Shown: in pieces, positions 17,146 through 25,810 of the stretch
How positions within the stretch are numbered: the stretch's first letter is position 1
Layout: each line of letters starts with the position of its first letter
Assembly (NCBI RefSeq): GCF_023630175.1
Contig: NZ_JALLIN010000042.1
Coordinates: 1-63,809, forward strand
Direction: 5' to 3'
Source of the DNA: Streptomyces cellostaticus
Lineage (GTDB): Bacteria > Actinomycetota > Actinomycetes > Streptomycetales > Streptomycetaceae
DNA: 63,809 nt
Made by a program: the position numbers and the translations under genes
The notes under the pieces: model-generated
What the model saw: the letters and a program-made list of their open reading frames with translations, nothing else
Told to the model about the DNA's origin: nothing
Database searches by the model: none

Positions 17146-18599
17146 CGCAGGGATATCCTCAGGTCGGTCACGCTCTGGGCCCGCTCCATGACCCAGGCCT
17201 TCTCGCTGGTGTACTCGTGCACGGACGTGATCGCGAGCTTCATGGCCTCCGGCACGCGGTAGGCGCCGCTCTCGTAGAAGTCGAAGCCGATCAGGTCGAG
17301 GGTGGGGCTGACGTCCAGGAAGTCCAGCAGCCACAGCATGTTGAAGCCGGTGGTGGGGATGCCGGACCAGACGTCCGTGCCGAGCCGGCCGATGTTGCGG
17401 ACCGGCCAGCGCAGCGACTCGTCGCCGAGGTACCGCTGGGCACCGGGCACCAGGCGGTTGCGCATCGAGTGCTTCCAGTCGCCGGAGACGCCGCCGAAGA
17501 CGAGCCGGGTGGTCACCGGCTTGTCCCAGTTGAAGCCGTGCTTGTGGATGGTGGCGTGGATGTCGGTGCGGCCGCCGGTGTGCTTCGGGTCGATCCGGTA
17601 GGAGTTGAAGCGCACGACGAGGTCGTAGTCGTCGATCCGGCCGCCCAGGCCGCTCTCGCCGACGCGGCCGGAGTTGGCGATCAGGCAGACGGACTTGCCG
17701 GTGATCAGGTTGCGGAACTCGCCGAGGCCGATCCAGTTCACCGCGCCGACGGTGGGGTCGGCGACCGGGCCGCGCATCCGCAGCCGGCGCTGTTCGGCGT
17801 AGAGGGCGACGGCCTCGGTGAGGTCGTCGCCGGGGACGCCGGTGCGCAGTTCGAGGTACTGGCCCAGCAGTTCCTGCCGGTCGGCGACCGGGGCCTGCTC
17901 GGCGGCGAGCGCCAGCAGGGCGCCGACCAGGCGGGGTTCGGCCGCGTCCCGGTCGCCGCGGGCGTACAGGTCGAGGCCCTCGGCCCAGACGTCGGTGGCG
18001 GGTCCGCCGGCGAAGTCGGCGGCGCGCGGGCACTGGCGCTCCAGCAGGGCGAGCAGGTCGCGCTCGCGCTCGGCTGCCCGGCGCAGCCCGGTGATCCGGG
18101 CGGCCACGCCGAAGCCGTCCTCCTCGGTCAGCTCCAGGTAGCGCTCGTAGGCCTCGACGGCCTCCGGCTCGTCGCCGAGCGCCTCCAGGACGCGGGCGCG
18201 CAGCCGCCACCCGGCCCGGGAGTTGCGGCGCCGGTCGAGCACGGTGTCGCTGATCCGCAGGGCGAGGCGCAGTTCGTCGTCGTAGCCGCACTCCAGGGCC
18301 TTGCCGGCGACGGCCAGCAGGGCGTCCAGCAGGTCGTTGGACAGACCGCCGGCGGGCGCGGTGGCGCCCTTGACGGCCCGCTTGAGCAGCGCGGTCGCGC
18401 CGCCGGACGGGGCGGGCGCGGGGGCGGCGGTGCCGGTGGTGCTGGCCACCACGAGCAGCCTGCGGAGCTGCTCGGCCAGTTCCGTGCGCCGGCGGTCGAG
18501 GCTGCCGACGAGTTTGCCGCTGTGAACGGCGCAGGCGTGCAGGCAGTCCTCCAGGCCTCCTCCCCGAGCAGGCGTGCGCCGGTTCTGGACCCTCGTCAT
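17142..18599 (-). CDS. GT29 (sialyltransferase-fold) glycosyltransferase with N-terminal helical region
   Basis: A 485-residue protein whose C-terminal 190 residues contain the sialylmotifs of animal sialyltransferases. Motif L lies at 303-332 (SVCLIANSG, ESGLGGRIDDYDLVVRFN). Motif S lies at about 415-440 (PTTGFNMLWLLDFLD, DLIGFDFY). Motif VS is H461-x4-E466 in HEYTSE. Residues 1-280 are helical and TPR-like, with no membrane anchor, so it works in the cytoplasm. The ATG at 18599 is preceded by AGGAGAG; an ORF start at 18650 is less likely. Given neuA and neuB nearby, transfer of a CMP-nonulosonate to the polymer acceptor is the likely reaction. The usual disulfide cysteines are not both present. 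Confidence 0.85.
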   Translation of the reverse strand: MTRVQNRRTPARGGGLEDCLHACAVHSGKLVGSLDRRRTELAEQLRRLLVVASTTGTAAPAPAPSGGATALLKRAVKGATAPAGGLSNDLLDALLAVAGKALECGYDDELRLALRISDTVLDRRRNSRAGWRLRARVLEALGDEPEAVEAYERYLELTEEDGFGVAARITGLRRAAERERDLLALLERQCPRAADFAGGPATDVWAEGLDLYARGDRDAAEPRLVGALLALAAEQAPVADRQELLGQYLELRTGVPGDDLTEAVALYAEQRRLRMRGPVADPTVGAVNWIGLGEFRNLITGKSVCLIANSGRVGESGLGGRIDDYDLVVRFNSYRIDPKHTGGRTDIHATIHKHGFNWDKPVTTRLVFGGVSGDWKHSMRNRLVPGAQRYLGDESLRWPVRNIGRLGTDVWSGIPTTGFNMLWLLDFLDVSPTLDLIGFDFYESGAYRVPEAMKLAITSVHEYTSEKAWVMERAQSVTDLRISLR

Positions 18600-18863
18600 A
18601 GCTCTCCTGATGTGTACCAAGCAAAGACTGTGTATACGGCGGCATGCCATGGGTTTGCCGAAACGTGGGGGTTGATGGAGAAACTAGGAAGCAAAAACGA
18701 CGTCCGGGTTAACGAATTCGTACGGCACGGCGAAGGATTGGGCTGTCAACCAAGGCGTTTCCGTGATTGACCCAGGTACCGGCGGCCCATTGCCCGGACA
18801 GCGGGGACTTTCACAAATGGGATCGGGATTATCAGCGGTTTATCGACTAGGTTCTGGGGCACC

Positions 18864-20036
18864 ATGCCTGCTTCTTCGCCTTCCCTCGCCACCGTTCCCG
18901 TTTCCCCGGTGCCCGAGGCGGGCTCGGCCCCCGCCGCCCGCACCGGACGGCGCGGGCGGCTGCACGCCCTCGACGGCCTGCGGCTCGTGGCCGCCCTGAT
19001 GGTCTGCCTCTACCACTACGCCGGACGCGGCGGCACGGTCTCGGAGTCCTGGCACCAGAGCCCGTCACACGTGTTCCCGACCCTGTCCCAGGTGGCGGCG
19101 TACGGCTGCCTGGGCGTCCAGTTCTTCTTCGTCATCAGCGGTTTCGTCATCTGCATGAGCAGTTGGGGCCGCGGCCTCGGCGACTTCTTCCGGTCCCGGG
19201 TCGCCCGCCTCTACCCCGCCTACTGGGTGGCCCTGGCGGTGGTCACCGGCGCCGCCCTGCTGCTGCCGGCCGTGGTGCGCGCGGTCCGGCCGGACGAGTT
19301 CCTGGTCAACCTGACGATGCTGCAGCAGCCCATGGGCGCGCCGCGGGTGCTGGGCGTGTGCTGGACGCTCTGGGTCGAGGTGCGCTTCTACGCGCTGTTC
19401 GCGCTGTTCGTCGTCGTGCGCGGGGTCACCTACCGCCGGGTGGTGCTGTTCGCCGCCGTGTGGACGCTGGCGGCCGTGGTGTGCCGCACCAGCGGCAACG
19501 CGCTGACGGAGCAGATCGTGATGCCGGAGTACGCGCCCTTCTTCATCGGCGGTCTCGCCCTCTACCTGATCCACCGCTTCGGCGGCGACCTGCTGCTGTG
19601 GGGGATCGTGGCCGTCTCCTGGCTGCTCGGGCAGAGCACCGCGACGAGCGGGCTGTGGCACCCGGGGGCGCACGGAGACTTCGTCCGCAGCCCGCTGGTG
19701 ATCCTGCTGATCGTCACCCTCGCCTTCGCCGCCGTGGCGGCCGTGGCACTGGGCTGGACCCGGCGGGCCGACTGGCCCTGGCTGGCCGCGGCGGGCGCGC
19801 TGACCTACCCGTTCTACCTGGTCCACGAGCACCTGGGCTGGTTCGTCATCCGGGTGCTGCGCCGGGGCCTGGGGCTGCCCGCGTATCCGACGCTCGCGGC
19901 GACCGTGCTGGGCATGCTGCTGCTGGCGTGGCTGATGCACCGGTTCGTGGAGAAACCATTCGGCCCACGCCTGAGGAAGGCACTCGGAAAATCCCGTACA
20001 CCGGGAATTCGGGCTTCGTTCACCCTGCCGAAATAG
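18864..20036 (+). CDS. acyltransferase family 3 (OafA-like) membrane protein
   Basis: A 390-residue integral membrane acyltransferase with about ten predicted helices. It starts with the family motif RLHALDGLRLVAALMVCLYH, containing the conserved DGLR and catalytic-region histidine, followed by FFFVISGFVI and RLYPAYW. It ends with a basic tail after MHRFVEKPFGPRLRK. Such proteins O-acetylate (or otherwise O-acylate) surface glycans. It stands next to the polymer cluster and is divergent from the GT29 operon, so it may acylate that polymer. The ATG at 18864 lies shortly ahead of the first helix. The 264 bases to the GT29 start hold both promoters. Confidence 0.88.
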   Translation: MPASSPSLATVPVSPVPEAGSAPAARTGRRGRLHALDGLRLVAALMVCLYHYAGRGGTVSESWHQSPSHVFPTLSQVAAYGCLGVQFFFVISGFVICMSSWGRGLGDFFRSRVARLYPAYWVALAVVTGAALLLPAVVRAVRPDEFLVNLTMLQQPMGAPRVLGVCWTLWVEVRFYALFALFVVVRGVTYRRVVLFAAVWTLAAVVCRTSGNALTEQIVMPEYAPFFIGGLALYLIHRFGGDLLLWGIVAVSWLLGQSTATSGLWHPGAHGDFVRSPLVILLIVTLAFAAVAAVALGWTRRADWPWLAAAGALTYPFYLVHEHLGWFVIRVLRRGLGLPAYPTLAATVLGMLLLAWLMHRFVEKPFGPRLRKALGKSRTPGIRASFTLPK

Positions 20037-20290
20037 GGAAAGGGAAAAGGCCGGCCCGGAGGGCGGTTCCGGCGCCGTCGCGGGAACGGCTCACCGCCGT
20101 GGCGCGACGGGTCCGACCGACCTCCGAGCACCCGGAAAGCCGCCCGGCAGCGGACCGTCCGGCCTGGACCCACGGGTGGGAAACACGCCGGGGTCCCCGC
20201 CCTCGGGGAAGGCGGGCGACGCGCGGTCCGCCGGGGGCCGGGCGGCCGCCCCGTCGCGGCGTCCTCCCGGGCGGCCCGGCAGGACGGCCC

Positions 20291-20938
20291 TCAAGCGCTC
20301 GCCAGGGACAGCTTGACCGCGAAGCCGAGGAACAGGGCGCCCGCCGCCGAGGTGACCGTGGCCGACAGCCGCCTGCGGCGGCGGAAGGCGGCGGCGAGCC
20401 GGGTGCCGCCGAATATCAGCGCGCTCAGGTACAGGAAGCTGGCCGCCTGCGCGAAGGCGCCGAGGACGACGAAGGAGAGGGCCGGGTAGGCGTAGCCCGG
20501 GTCCACGAACTGCACGAAGAAGGCGACGAAGAACAGGATCGCCTTGGGGTTGAAGAGGCTGACGACGAACGCACGCCGGAACGGCCGCTCCTCGCCCTCG
20601 ACGACGTCGGCGGTCTCCGCGACGGCCTCCCGCCGGGTCCGCCACATCTGCCCCGCGGCCCGCATCATCCCGATCGCCAGCCAGGTGAGATAGCCGGCGC
20701 CGGCGTACTTCACGATGCCGAACAGCACGGCGTTGGCCTGCAGCAGCGAGGCGACCCCGGCGGCGGAGAGCGTCATCAGCACGGTGTCCCCGCACCACAC
20801 ACCGGCGGCGGCCGTATAGCCGGACCGGACGCCGCGCCGGGCGGCGACGGAGAGGACGTAGAGCGAGTTGGGGCCGGGCAGCAGCACGATGAGGACGAGC
20901 CCCGCCAGATAGGTGGGCAGATCGATGACGCCGAACAT
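20291..20938 (-). CDS. leuE: LysE/RhtB-family amino acid exporter, LeuE-like
   Basis: A 215-residue exporter with six hydrophobic segments. It begins MFGVIDLPTYLAGLVLIVLL followed by PGPNSLYVL, the LysE/RhtB signature. GYTAAAGVWCGDTVLM, SLFNPKAILFFVAFFVQF and LFLGFAVKL follow E. coli LeuE closely as I recall it, both in motif order and in length (212 residues). It probably exports leucine or related neutral amino acids by proton antiport. The gene stands alone between the acyltransferase and the mutase. The 254 bases separating it from the acyltransferase are GC-rich, with no clean hairpin that I can see. Confidence 0.85.
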   Translation of the reverse strand: MFGVIDLPTYLAGLVLIVLLPGPNSLYVLSVAARRGVRSGYTAAAGVWCGDTVLMTLSAAGVASLLQANAVLFGIVKYAGAGYLTWLAIGMMRAAGQMWRTRREAVAETADVVEGEERPFRRAFVVSLFNPKAILFFVAFFVQFVDPGYAYPALSFVVLGAFAQAASFLYLSALIFGGTRLAAAFRRRRRLSATVTSAAGALFLGFAVKLSLASA

Positions 20939-21028
20939 GGCAAGGAGTGTCGCACGGGGGTACGACGGTCCGGCCGGGGGTCTCGAAGGGCGGGACGGGC
21001 GCGGGGCCGGCCGTCGGCGGACTCCGGC

Positions 21029-22609
21029 TCAGAAGGCGTCCGCGGGCACGTGGCTGCCCCAGACCGACCGCAGGGCGCCGCACACCTCGCCCACCGTCGC
21101 CCGGGCCCGCAGCGCTTCGCGCATCGGGTACAGGACGTTGTCCTCGCCCCGCGCGGCCTCCTTCAGCGCGGTCAGCGCCGCGTCCACCGCGCCCCCGTCC
21201 CGCTCGGCCCGCAGCCGGGCCAGCCGCTCCGCCTGCCGGGCCTCGATGGCCGGGTCCACGCGCAGCGGCTCGTAGGGCTCCTCCTCGTCGAGCCGGAAGC
21301 GGTTGACGCCGACCACCACCCGCTCACCGGACTCGGTCTCCTGGGCGATGCGGTACGCGTTCCGCTCGATCTCGGCCTTCTGGAAGCCCTGTTCGATCGC
21401 CGCCTCCGCGCCGCCCAGGTCCTCGACCCTGCGCATCAGGTCCAGCGCGGCCGCCTCCACGTCGTCGGTCAGCCGCTCCACCGCGTAGGAACCGGCGAAG
21501 GGGTCGACCGTGGCCGTCACGTCCGTCTCGTGCGCCAGCACCTGCTGGGTGCGCAGGGCCAGGCGGGCGCTCTTGTCCGTCGGCAGGGCGATCGCCTCGT
21601 CGAAGGAGTTGGTGTGCAGGGACTGGGTGCCGCCGAGGACGGCCCCGAGGGCCTGCACCGCGACCCGGACCAGGTTCACCTCCGGCTGCTGGGCGGTCAG
21701 CTCGACGCCCGCCGTCTGGGTGTGGAAGCGCAGCATCAGGGACCTGGGGTTCCGGGCACCGAAGTCCTCCCTCATCACCCGCGCCCAGATCCGGCGCGCC
21801 GCCCGGAACTTGGCGACCTCCTCCAGCAGCGTCGTGCGGGCCACGAAGAAGAACGAGAGGCGGGGCGCGAAGTCGTCCACGTCCATGCCCGCCGCCACGG
21901 CCGTGCGGACGTACTCGATGCCGTCGGCGAGGGTGAAGGCGATCTCCTGCGCGGGCGAGGCACCCGCCTCGGCCATGTGGTAGCCGGAGATGGAGATCGT
22001 GTTCCACCGGGGGATCTCGGCCCCGCAGTACTTGAAGATGTCCGCCGTCAGGCGCAGCGACGGCTTCGGCGGGAAGATGTACGTCCCGCGCGCGATGTAC
22101 TCCTTCAGGACGTCGTTCTGGACGGTGCCGGTCAGCCGGTCCGCCGGTACGCCCTGCTCCTCCGCCACCAGTTGGTAGAGGAGCAGCAGTACGGCCGCCG
22201 GGGCGTTGATCGTCATCGACGTGGAGACCTGGTCCAGCGGGATGCCGTCGAACAGCACCCGCATGTCCTCGATCGAGTCGACGGCCACGCCGACCTTGCC
22301 GACCTCGCCGTGCGCCAGGGGCGCGTCCGAGTCGTGGCCCATCTGGGTGGGCAGGTCGAAGGCGACGGACAGACCGGTGGTGCCGTGGGCGATGAGCCGG
22401 CGGTAGCGGGCGTTGGACTCCGCCGCCGTGCCGAAGCCGGCGTACTGGCGCATGGTCCAGGGACGGCCGGTGTACATCGTCGGGTACACCCCGCGCGTGT
22501 AGGGGTACTCGCCCGGCTCGCCGAGCTTTCCGGCGGGGTCCCAGCCGGTCAGGTCGCCGGGTCCGTAGACCGGCTCGATCGGCAGCCCCGACTCCGACTC
22601 ACGCGCCAT
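21029..22609 (-). CDS. methylmalonyl-CoA mutase catalytic (large) subunit, no B12 domain
   Basis: A 526-residue TIM-barrel mutase converting (R)-methylmalonyl-CoA and succinyl-CoA with adenosylcobalamin. TMYTGRPWTMRQYAGFG, LSVAFDLPTQMGHDSD, SISISGYHMAEAG and TQSLHTNSFDEA are family hallmarks. Aligned from memory with P. shermanii MutB, Tyr56 and Arg174 take the places of Tyr89 and Arg207, with Gln164 at Gln197. These residues mark methylmalonyl-CoA, rather than isobutyryl-CoA, as substrate. The protein ends after the barrel, so the cobalamin-binding domain must come from another polypeptide, and none is encoded here. GGAGG sits 5 bases before the ATG. It is divergent from the L,D-transpeptidase gene. 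Confidence 0.92.
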   Translation of the reverse strand: MARESESGLPIEPVYGPGDLTGWDPAGKLGEPGEYPYTRGVYPTMYTGRPWTMRQYAGFGTAAESNARYRRLIAHGTTGLSVAFDLPTQMGHDSDAPLAHGEVGKVGVAVDSIEDMRVLFDGIPLDQVSTSMTINAPAAVLLLLYQLVAEEQGVPADRLTGTVQNDVLKEYIARGTYIFPPKPSLRLTADIFKYCGAEIPRWNTISISGYHMAEAGASPAQEIAFTLADGIEYVRTAVAAGMDVDDFAPRLSFFFVARTTLLEEVAKFRAARRIWARVMREDFGARNPRSLMLRFHTQTAGVELTAQQPEVNLVRVAVQALGAVLGGTQSLHTNSFDEAIALPTDKSARLALRTQQVLAHETDVTATVDPFAGSYAVERLTDDVEAAALDLMRRVEDLGGAEAAIEQGFQKAEIERNAYRIAQETESGERVVVGVNRFRLDEEEPYEPLRVDPAIEARQAERLARLRAERDGGAVDAALTALKEAARGEDNVLYPMREALRARATVGEVCGALRSVWGSHVPADAF

Positions 22610-22690
22610 GGATGCCTCCGCAGTACGTTCCGACACCTCCTCACCATGCCCCGTAGTTCGGCGGCGGTCACGCGGGGAAGCATCTCCGGC

Positions 22691-23557
22691 ATGAGGATCC
22701 CGGGGAGATCTGCCGCCGCGCTCGCCGCACTCGTGTCGACCGCCGCGCTCGCCGCGCTCAGCGGCTGCACCGTGGAGCCCGCCGGCGCCGGGGGCGGGCA
22801 CCACCTGCCGGTACGCATCGAGCTGCCGTCCAGCCGCTCCCCCACCGTCACCCGGTCGGCCGAGTCCGGCGGGACGGCCGGGTCCGGCGGCCGGTCCGCC
22901 CCGACCCCCTCCACCGGGCCCGCGCCCCGGGTGCTGTGGTCACCCGGCGACAGCGGTACGGGCGTGCGTGAACTGCAGGCACGGCTGCGCCAGGTCGACT
23001 GGCTCCTCGACGGGCCGACCGGGACGTACGACGATCTGACGGAGCGGGCCGTCAGCGGCTTCCAGGGCAAGCGCGGGCTGCCGCGGACCGGCGAACTGGA
23101 CACCGTCACCTGGCGGCGGCTGCTGGGCATGACCCACCGGCCCGGCAGGTGGGAGCTGTACCTGATGGGCGGTCAGCCGGCCGACGCTCCCGACACGCGC
23201 TGTCTGACCGGGCGGGTGCTGTGCATCAGCAAGACCAGCCGGACCCTGCGCTGGATGGTCGACGGGCGCACGCTCGAGACGATGTCGGTCCGCTTCGGCA
23301 GCCAGTACACACCGACCCGCGAGGGTGTTTTCCGCGTCTACTGGAAGTCACGGCACCATGTGTCGACGCTCTACGACTCGCCCATGCCGTACGCCCTGTT
23401 CTTCAGTGGCGGTCAGGCGGTCCACTACTCCTACGACTTCGCGGCCCGGGGCTACGCGGGCGGGTCCCACGGATGCGTCAACGTACGGGACGAGGCGGCG
23501 ATCGCCGCGCTGTTCGCTCAGGTGCGGGTGGGCGACCGGGTCGTCGTCCACCGGTGA
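22691..23557 (+). CDS. L,D-transpeptidase lipoprotein with peptidoglycan-binding domain
   Basis: A 288-residue envelope enzyme. The signal peptide ends in the lipobox LSGC at about residues 20-23, so it should be lipidated. A Ser/Thr/Pro-rich spacer precedes a PG_binding_1 domain (about 80-140, GDSGTGVRELQARLRQ) and a YkuD domain (about 150-288). The YkuD active site is SHGCVNVRD, with Cys262 as nucleophile. It would make 3-3 crosslinks or anchor proteins in peptidoglycan. I chose the ATG at 22691, which leaves a short n-region; an ATG at 22646 in the same frame is possible. A strong hairpin follows. Confidence 0.9.
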   Translation: MRIPGRSAAALAALVSTAALAALSGCTVEPAGAGGGHHLPVRIELPSSRSPTVTRSAESGGTAGSGGRSAPTPSTGPAPRVLWSPGDSGTGVRELQARLRQVDWLLDGPTGTYDDLTERAVSGFQGKRGLPRTGELDTVTWRRLLGMTHRPGRWELYLMGGQPADAPDTRCLTGRVLCISKTSRTLRWMVDGRTLETMSVRFGSQYTPTREGVFRVYWKSRHHVSTLYDSPMPYALFFSGGQAVHYSYDFAARGYAGGSHGCVNVRDEAAIAALFAQVRVGDRVVVHR

Positions 23558-23565
23558 GGGATGAG

Positions 23566-23604
23566 GGCGCGGGCGGGACCGGGGGAACGTGTCCCGCCCG
23601 CGCC
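23566..23604 (+). terminator. hairpin terminator
   Basis: A perfect 14-bp stem (23566-23579 with 23591-23604) and an 11-base loop begins 8 bases after the L,D-transpeptidase stop. It could also stop transcription arriving on the minus strand from the sigma module. Confidence 0.8.
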
Positions 23605-23746
23605 ATGTGCACGAGCCGTGGGTACGGGGGGAACCCCGGCTCAGTGCGACGGCCGATGACCAGTCGGCTCACTCATTACTGCGCCGAGGGGATCAGAAAC
23701 GTCACACCTCTCGCGAAAAAAATTTCGCGGACGATGAATGCGCAGG

Positions 23747-24886
23747 TCAGAGCGGTGAGAACGAGGGGCTCGGCGAGGGGGCCGGAGCGAAGCCGTGCCG
23801 GCCGGGGGCCGGGGGCGCGTGGTCCGCCGGGGCGGGTGACACCGCCGCGCCACGGTACCGGCCGCCGTGGCGACCGTGCCCTCGTCCGTCCTCGTCGCCG
23901 CCCTGGCCGTTGTCGTCATCCTGGCCGGTGCCGCCCTTGCCCTGGCCGCCGCCCTTCTCACCCTGGCCCGAGTCGTCGCCCGACTCGTCGCCCGAGTCGT
24001 CGCCGGCGTTGTCGCCGCCGGTGGAGGGCCGGCCCGTCAGGACGGAGTCGCAGTACTTGCCGACCCGCGCGGCACCGCCCGCCAGGCCCTCCAGGGCCCG
24101 CCTGCGGCTGTTGCCCAGGTCCTTGCCGTCCCGGAGGTCACGGCAGGCCGTGCCCGCCTCCCGCCACCAGCTTCCGCCGGTCGCGCCGGGGGCGGCGGAG
24201 CCGGGCGCACCGCCCTTGTCGGTACCGGCGGTGGCCGCGCCCGAGGGGACACCGCCGGCGGACACGCCGGGGCTCCCGCCGGGGGTGCCCGTGCCGTCGC
24301 CGGGGCCCTGTGGGACCCGGGCGGAGGGGGAGACGCTCGGCCGCCCGTGGTTCTCGTCCTCGGAGACGGAGGCGGCGGGAGCCGGGCGGTCCTCCCGGAA
24401 CGGGATGGGCAGCACTCCGCTGCCCGCGGCCACGGCGACCCCGCCGAGCGTGCCGACGGCCACCGCGGCGGCGAGCGTCAGCCGGACCGGTCGGGCCCAG
24501 CGCGGGCGGCGGGAGCGGCTTCCGGAACGGGCCGGGGCACCGATGCGGACCAGCCCCTCGCCGGTGCCGGCCGCACGGGGTGCGGGGCTCCCGCCGGGGG
24601 CGCCGTCGCCGAAGACGGCGGCGGTGCGCTCGGCCTCGGCCGCCTCGCGGGCCTTGCGGAACGCGGCCAGCGCCGCCTCCTCGCCGCGCAGTTCACCGTG
24701 CGCGTCGGGCGCCGGGACGGACAGCGCGCTCAGCGTTCGGGCGAGCTGTTCTGCCTGGTCACGGACGGCGGGGTCGAAGGACGCGGGCGACTCGCCGCGC
24801 AGCAGACGTTCCGCCGTCTCCCCGGTGAGCCACTCGCCGGGGGCCCGGGGGTCCTCCCCCGGAGAAACGCAGCGCTCGTCGGCCAT
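23747..24886 (-). CDS. membrane-anchored partner (probable anti-sigma factor) of the adjacent ECF sigma factor
   Basis: About 379 residues with a single membrane helix near 135-160 (LTLAAAVAVGTLGGVAVA). The N-terminal cytoplasmic part includes GEEAALAAFRKAREA. The long Gly/Ser/Pro/Asp-rich extracytoplasmic region contains a short conserved element, ACRDLRDGKDLGNSRRRALE followed by GLAGGAARVGKYC. No zinc-binding HxxxCxxC motif is present, so it is not a standard ZAS anti-sigma. The start overlaps the sigma stop as ATGA (a GTG three bases earlier is also possible). The arrangement and topology match the second module at 25811-27361, which supports an anti-sigma role by inference only. Confidence 0.7.
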   Translation of the reverse strand: MADERCVSPGEDPRAPGEWLTGETAERLLRGESPASFDPAVRDQAEQLARTLSALSVPAPDAHGELRGEEAALAAFRKAREAAEAERTAAVFGDGAPGGSPAPRAAGTGEGLVRIGAPARSGSRSRRPRWARPVRLTLAAAVAVGTLGGVAVAAGSGVLPIPFREDRPAPAASVSEDENHGRPSVSPSARVPQGPGDGTGTPGGSPGVSAGGVPSGAATAGTDKGGAPGSAAPGATGGSWWREAGTACRDLRDGKDLGNSRRRALEGLAGGAARVGKYCDSVLTGRPSTGGDNAGDDSGDESGDDSGQGEKGGGQGKGGTGQDDDNGQGGDEDGRGHGRHGGRYRGAAVSPAPADHAPPAPGRHGFAPAPSPSPSFSPL

Positions 24887-25548
24887 CACATGTCCTTCTG
24901 CGTCCGCGGACGCGTATGCGTCACAGTGGCGGACGTCACCGCGCGGCCACGCGGTTCCCGCTGGAGCGGGAGCGCGTCGAGCACGCCCGCCGATTCCGGA
25001 TCGCCGCCGAGCAGCTCCGCGAGCCGTTTCAGTCCCCTGTGCGCGGCGGTGCGCACGGCGCCCGCGCGCTTGCCGAGCGTCTCGGCCGCGGACTTGGCGT
25101 CGAGGCCCATCACCACGCGCAGCACGACCGCCTCGGCCTGGTCCTGCGGGAGCCGCGCGATGAGCGCGAGGGCGCCGTCGGTGGAGAGCGCCTCGATGGC
25201 CTCACCGGCCGTGTCCGAGTCGGCGGCCCGCCCGGTCAGTTCCGTTTCGTCGCCGCCGATGGCGGGGCGGCGCCCGCGCATCCGTATGTGGTCCAGTGCG
25301 CGGTTGCGGGCGATCCGGGCGGCCCAGCCGCGGAAGCGGTCCGCGTCGCCGCTGAACCGGTCCAGGTCCCGGGCGATCTGGAGCCACGCCTCGGACGCGA
25401 CGTCCTCCGCGTCCGGATCGCCGACCAGAGTACGCACGTAACCCAGCAGTCTCGGCTGCACCGCGCGGTACACCGTACGGAAAGCGGTCTCGTCCCCGTC
25501 CTGTGCCGCACGCACCGCGGCGGTCAGCTCCGCGTCGTCCCCCAGCAC
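24886..25548 (-). CDS. ECF RNA polymerase sigma factor
   Basis: A 220-residue extracytoplasmic-function sigma factor. Region 2 spans about 20-95 (TAFRTVYRAVQPRLLGYVRT, EDVASEAWLQIARD, FRGWAARIARNRALDHIR). Region 4 spans about 125-185 (LIARLPQDQAEAVVLRVVMG, LGKRAGAVRTAAHRGLKRL). The start is a GTG at 25548 preceded by AAGGGAG. The stop overlaps the start of the membrane partner gene. It is paralogous to the sigma factor at 26726-27361, with very similar sequence throughout. The promoter it recognises is unknown; such factors often activate their own operon. Confidence 0.92.
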   Translation of the reverse strand: MLGDDAELTAAVRAAQDGDETAFRTVYRAVQPRLLGYVRTLVGDPDAEDVASEAWLQIARDLDRFSGDADRFRGWAARIARNRALDHIRMRGRRPAIGGDETELTGRAADSDTAGEAIEALSTDGALALIARLPQDQAEAVVLRVVMGLDAKSAAETLGKRAGAVRTAAHRGLKRLAELLGGDPESAGVLDALPLQREPRGRAVTSATVTHTRPRTQKDM

Positions 25549-25734
25549 CGCACTCCCTTTACGCCATGTCTTCGGTCCGGCGCGAAAGGCACGTTACGGC
25601 GAGAAACCCGCCCACGTCCATGTCTGTAGAAGATGCAACTAACTCGTGACACGTCGGTGGGCGACGGGGTGTGACAGAAAACGCACTCTTGGCGCTGAAG
25701 GAAGTACGGGCCGCCGAGCGGTCCGTGAAGCGCG

Positions 25735-25776
25735 ACGGCCGGGGCCTCTCCTGTGGGGGGTGGCGGCCCCGGCCGT
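25735..25776 (-). terminator. hairpin terminator between the two sigma modules
   Basis: A perfect 12-bp stem (25735-25746 with 25765-25776) with an 18-base loop lies 35 bases beyond the stop of the second module's membrane protein. It separates that unit from the sigma gene starting at 25548, so the two modules are probably transcribed separately. Confidence 0.7.
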
Positions 25777-25810
25777 TGCCCTGACCCCGGACTTCCGCCC
25801 GGGGCGGGGG

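Noticed and set aside
19163..23557. 1464-codon plus-strand open frame
   Set aside because: It only becomes real at its 3' end (the L,D-transpeptidase). Upstream it runs out of frame through the acyltransferase and antisense to leuE and the mutase, with Arg/Gly/Pro-rich shadow composition.
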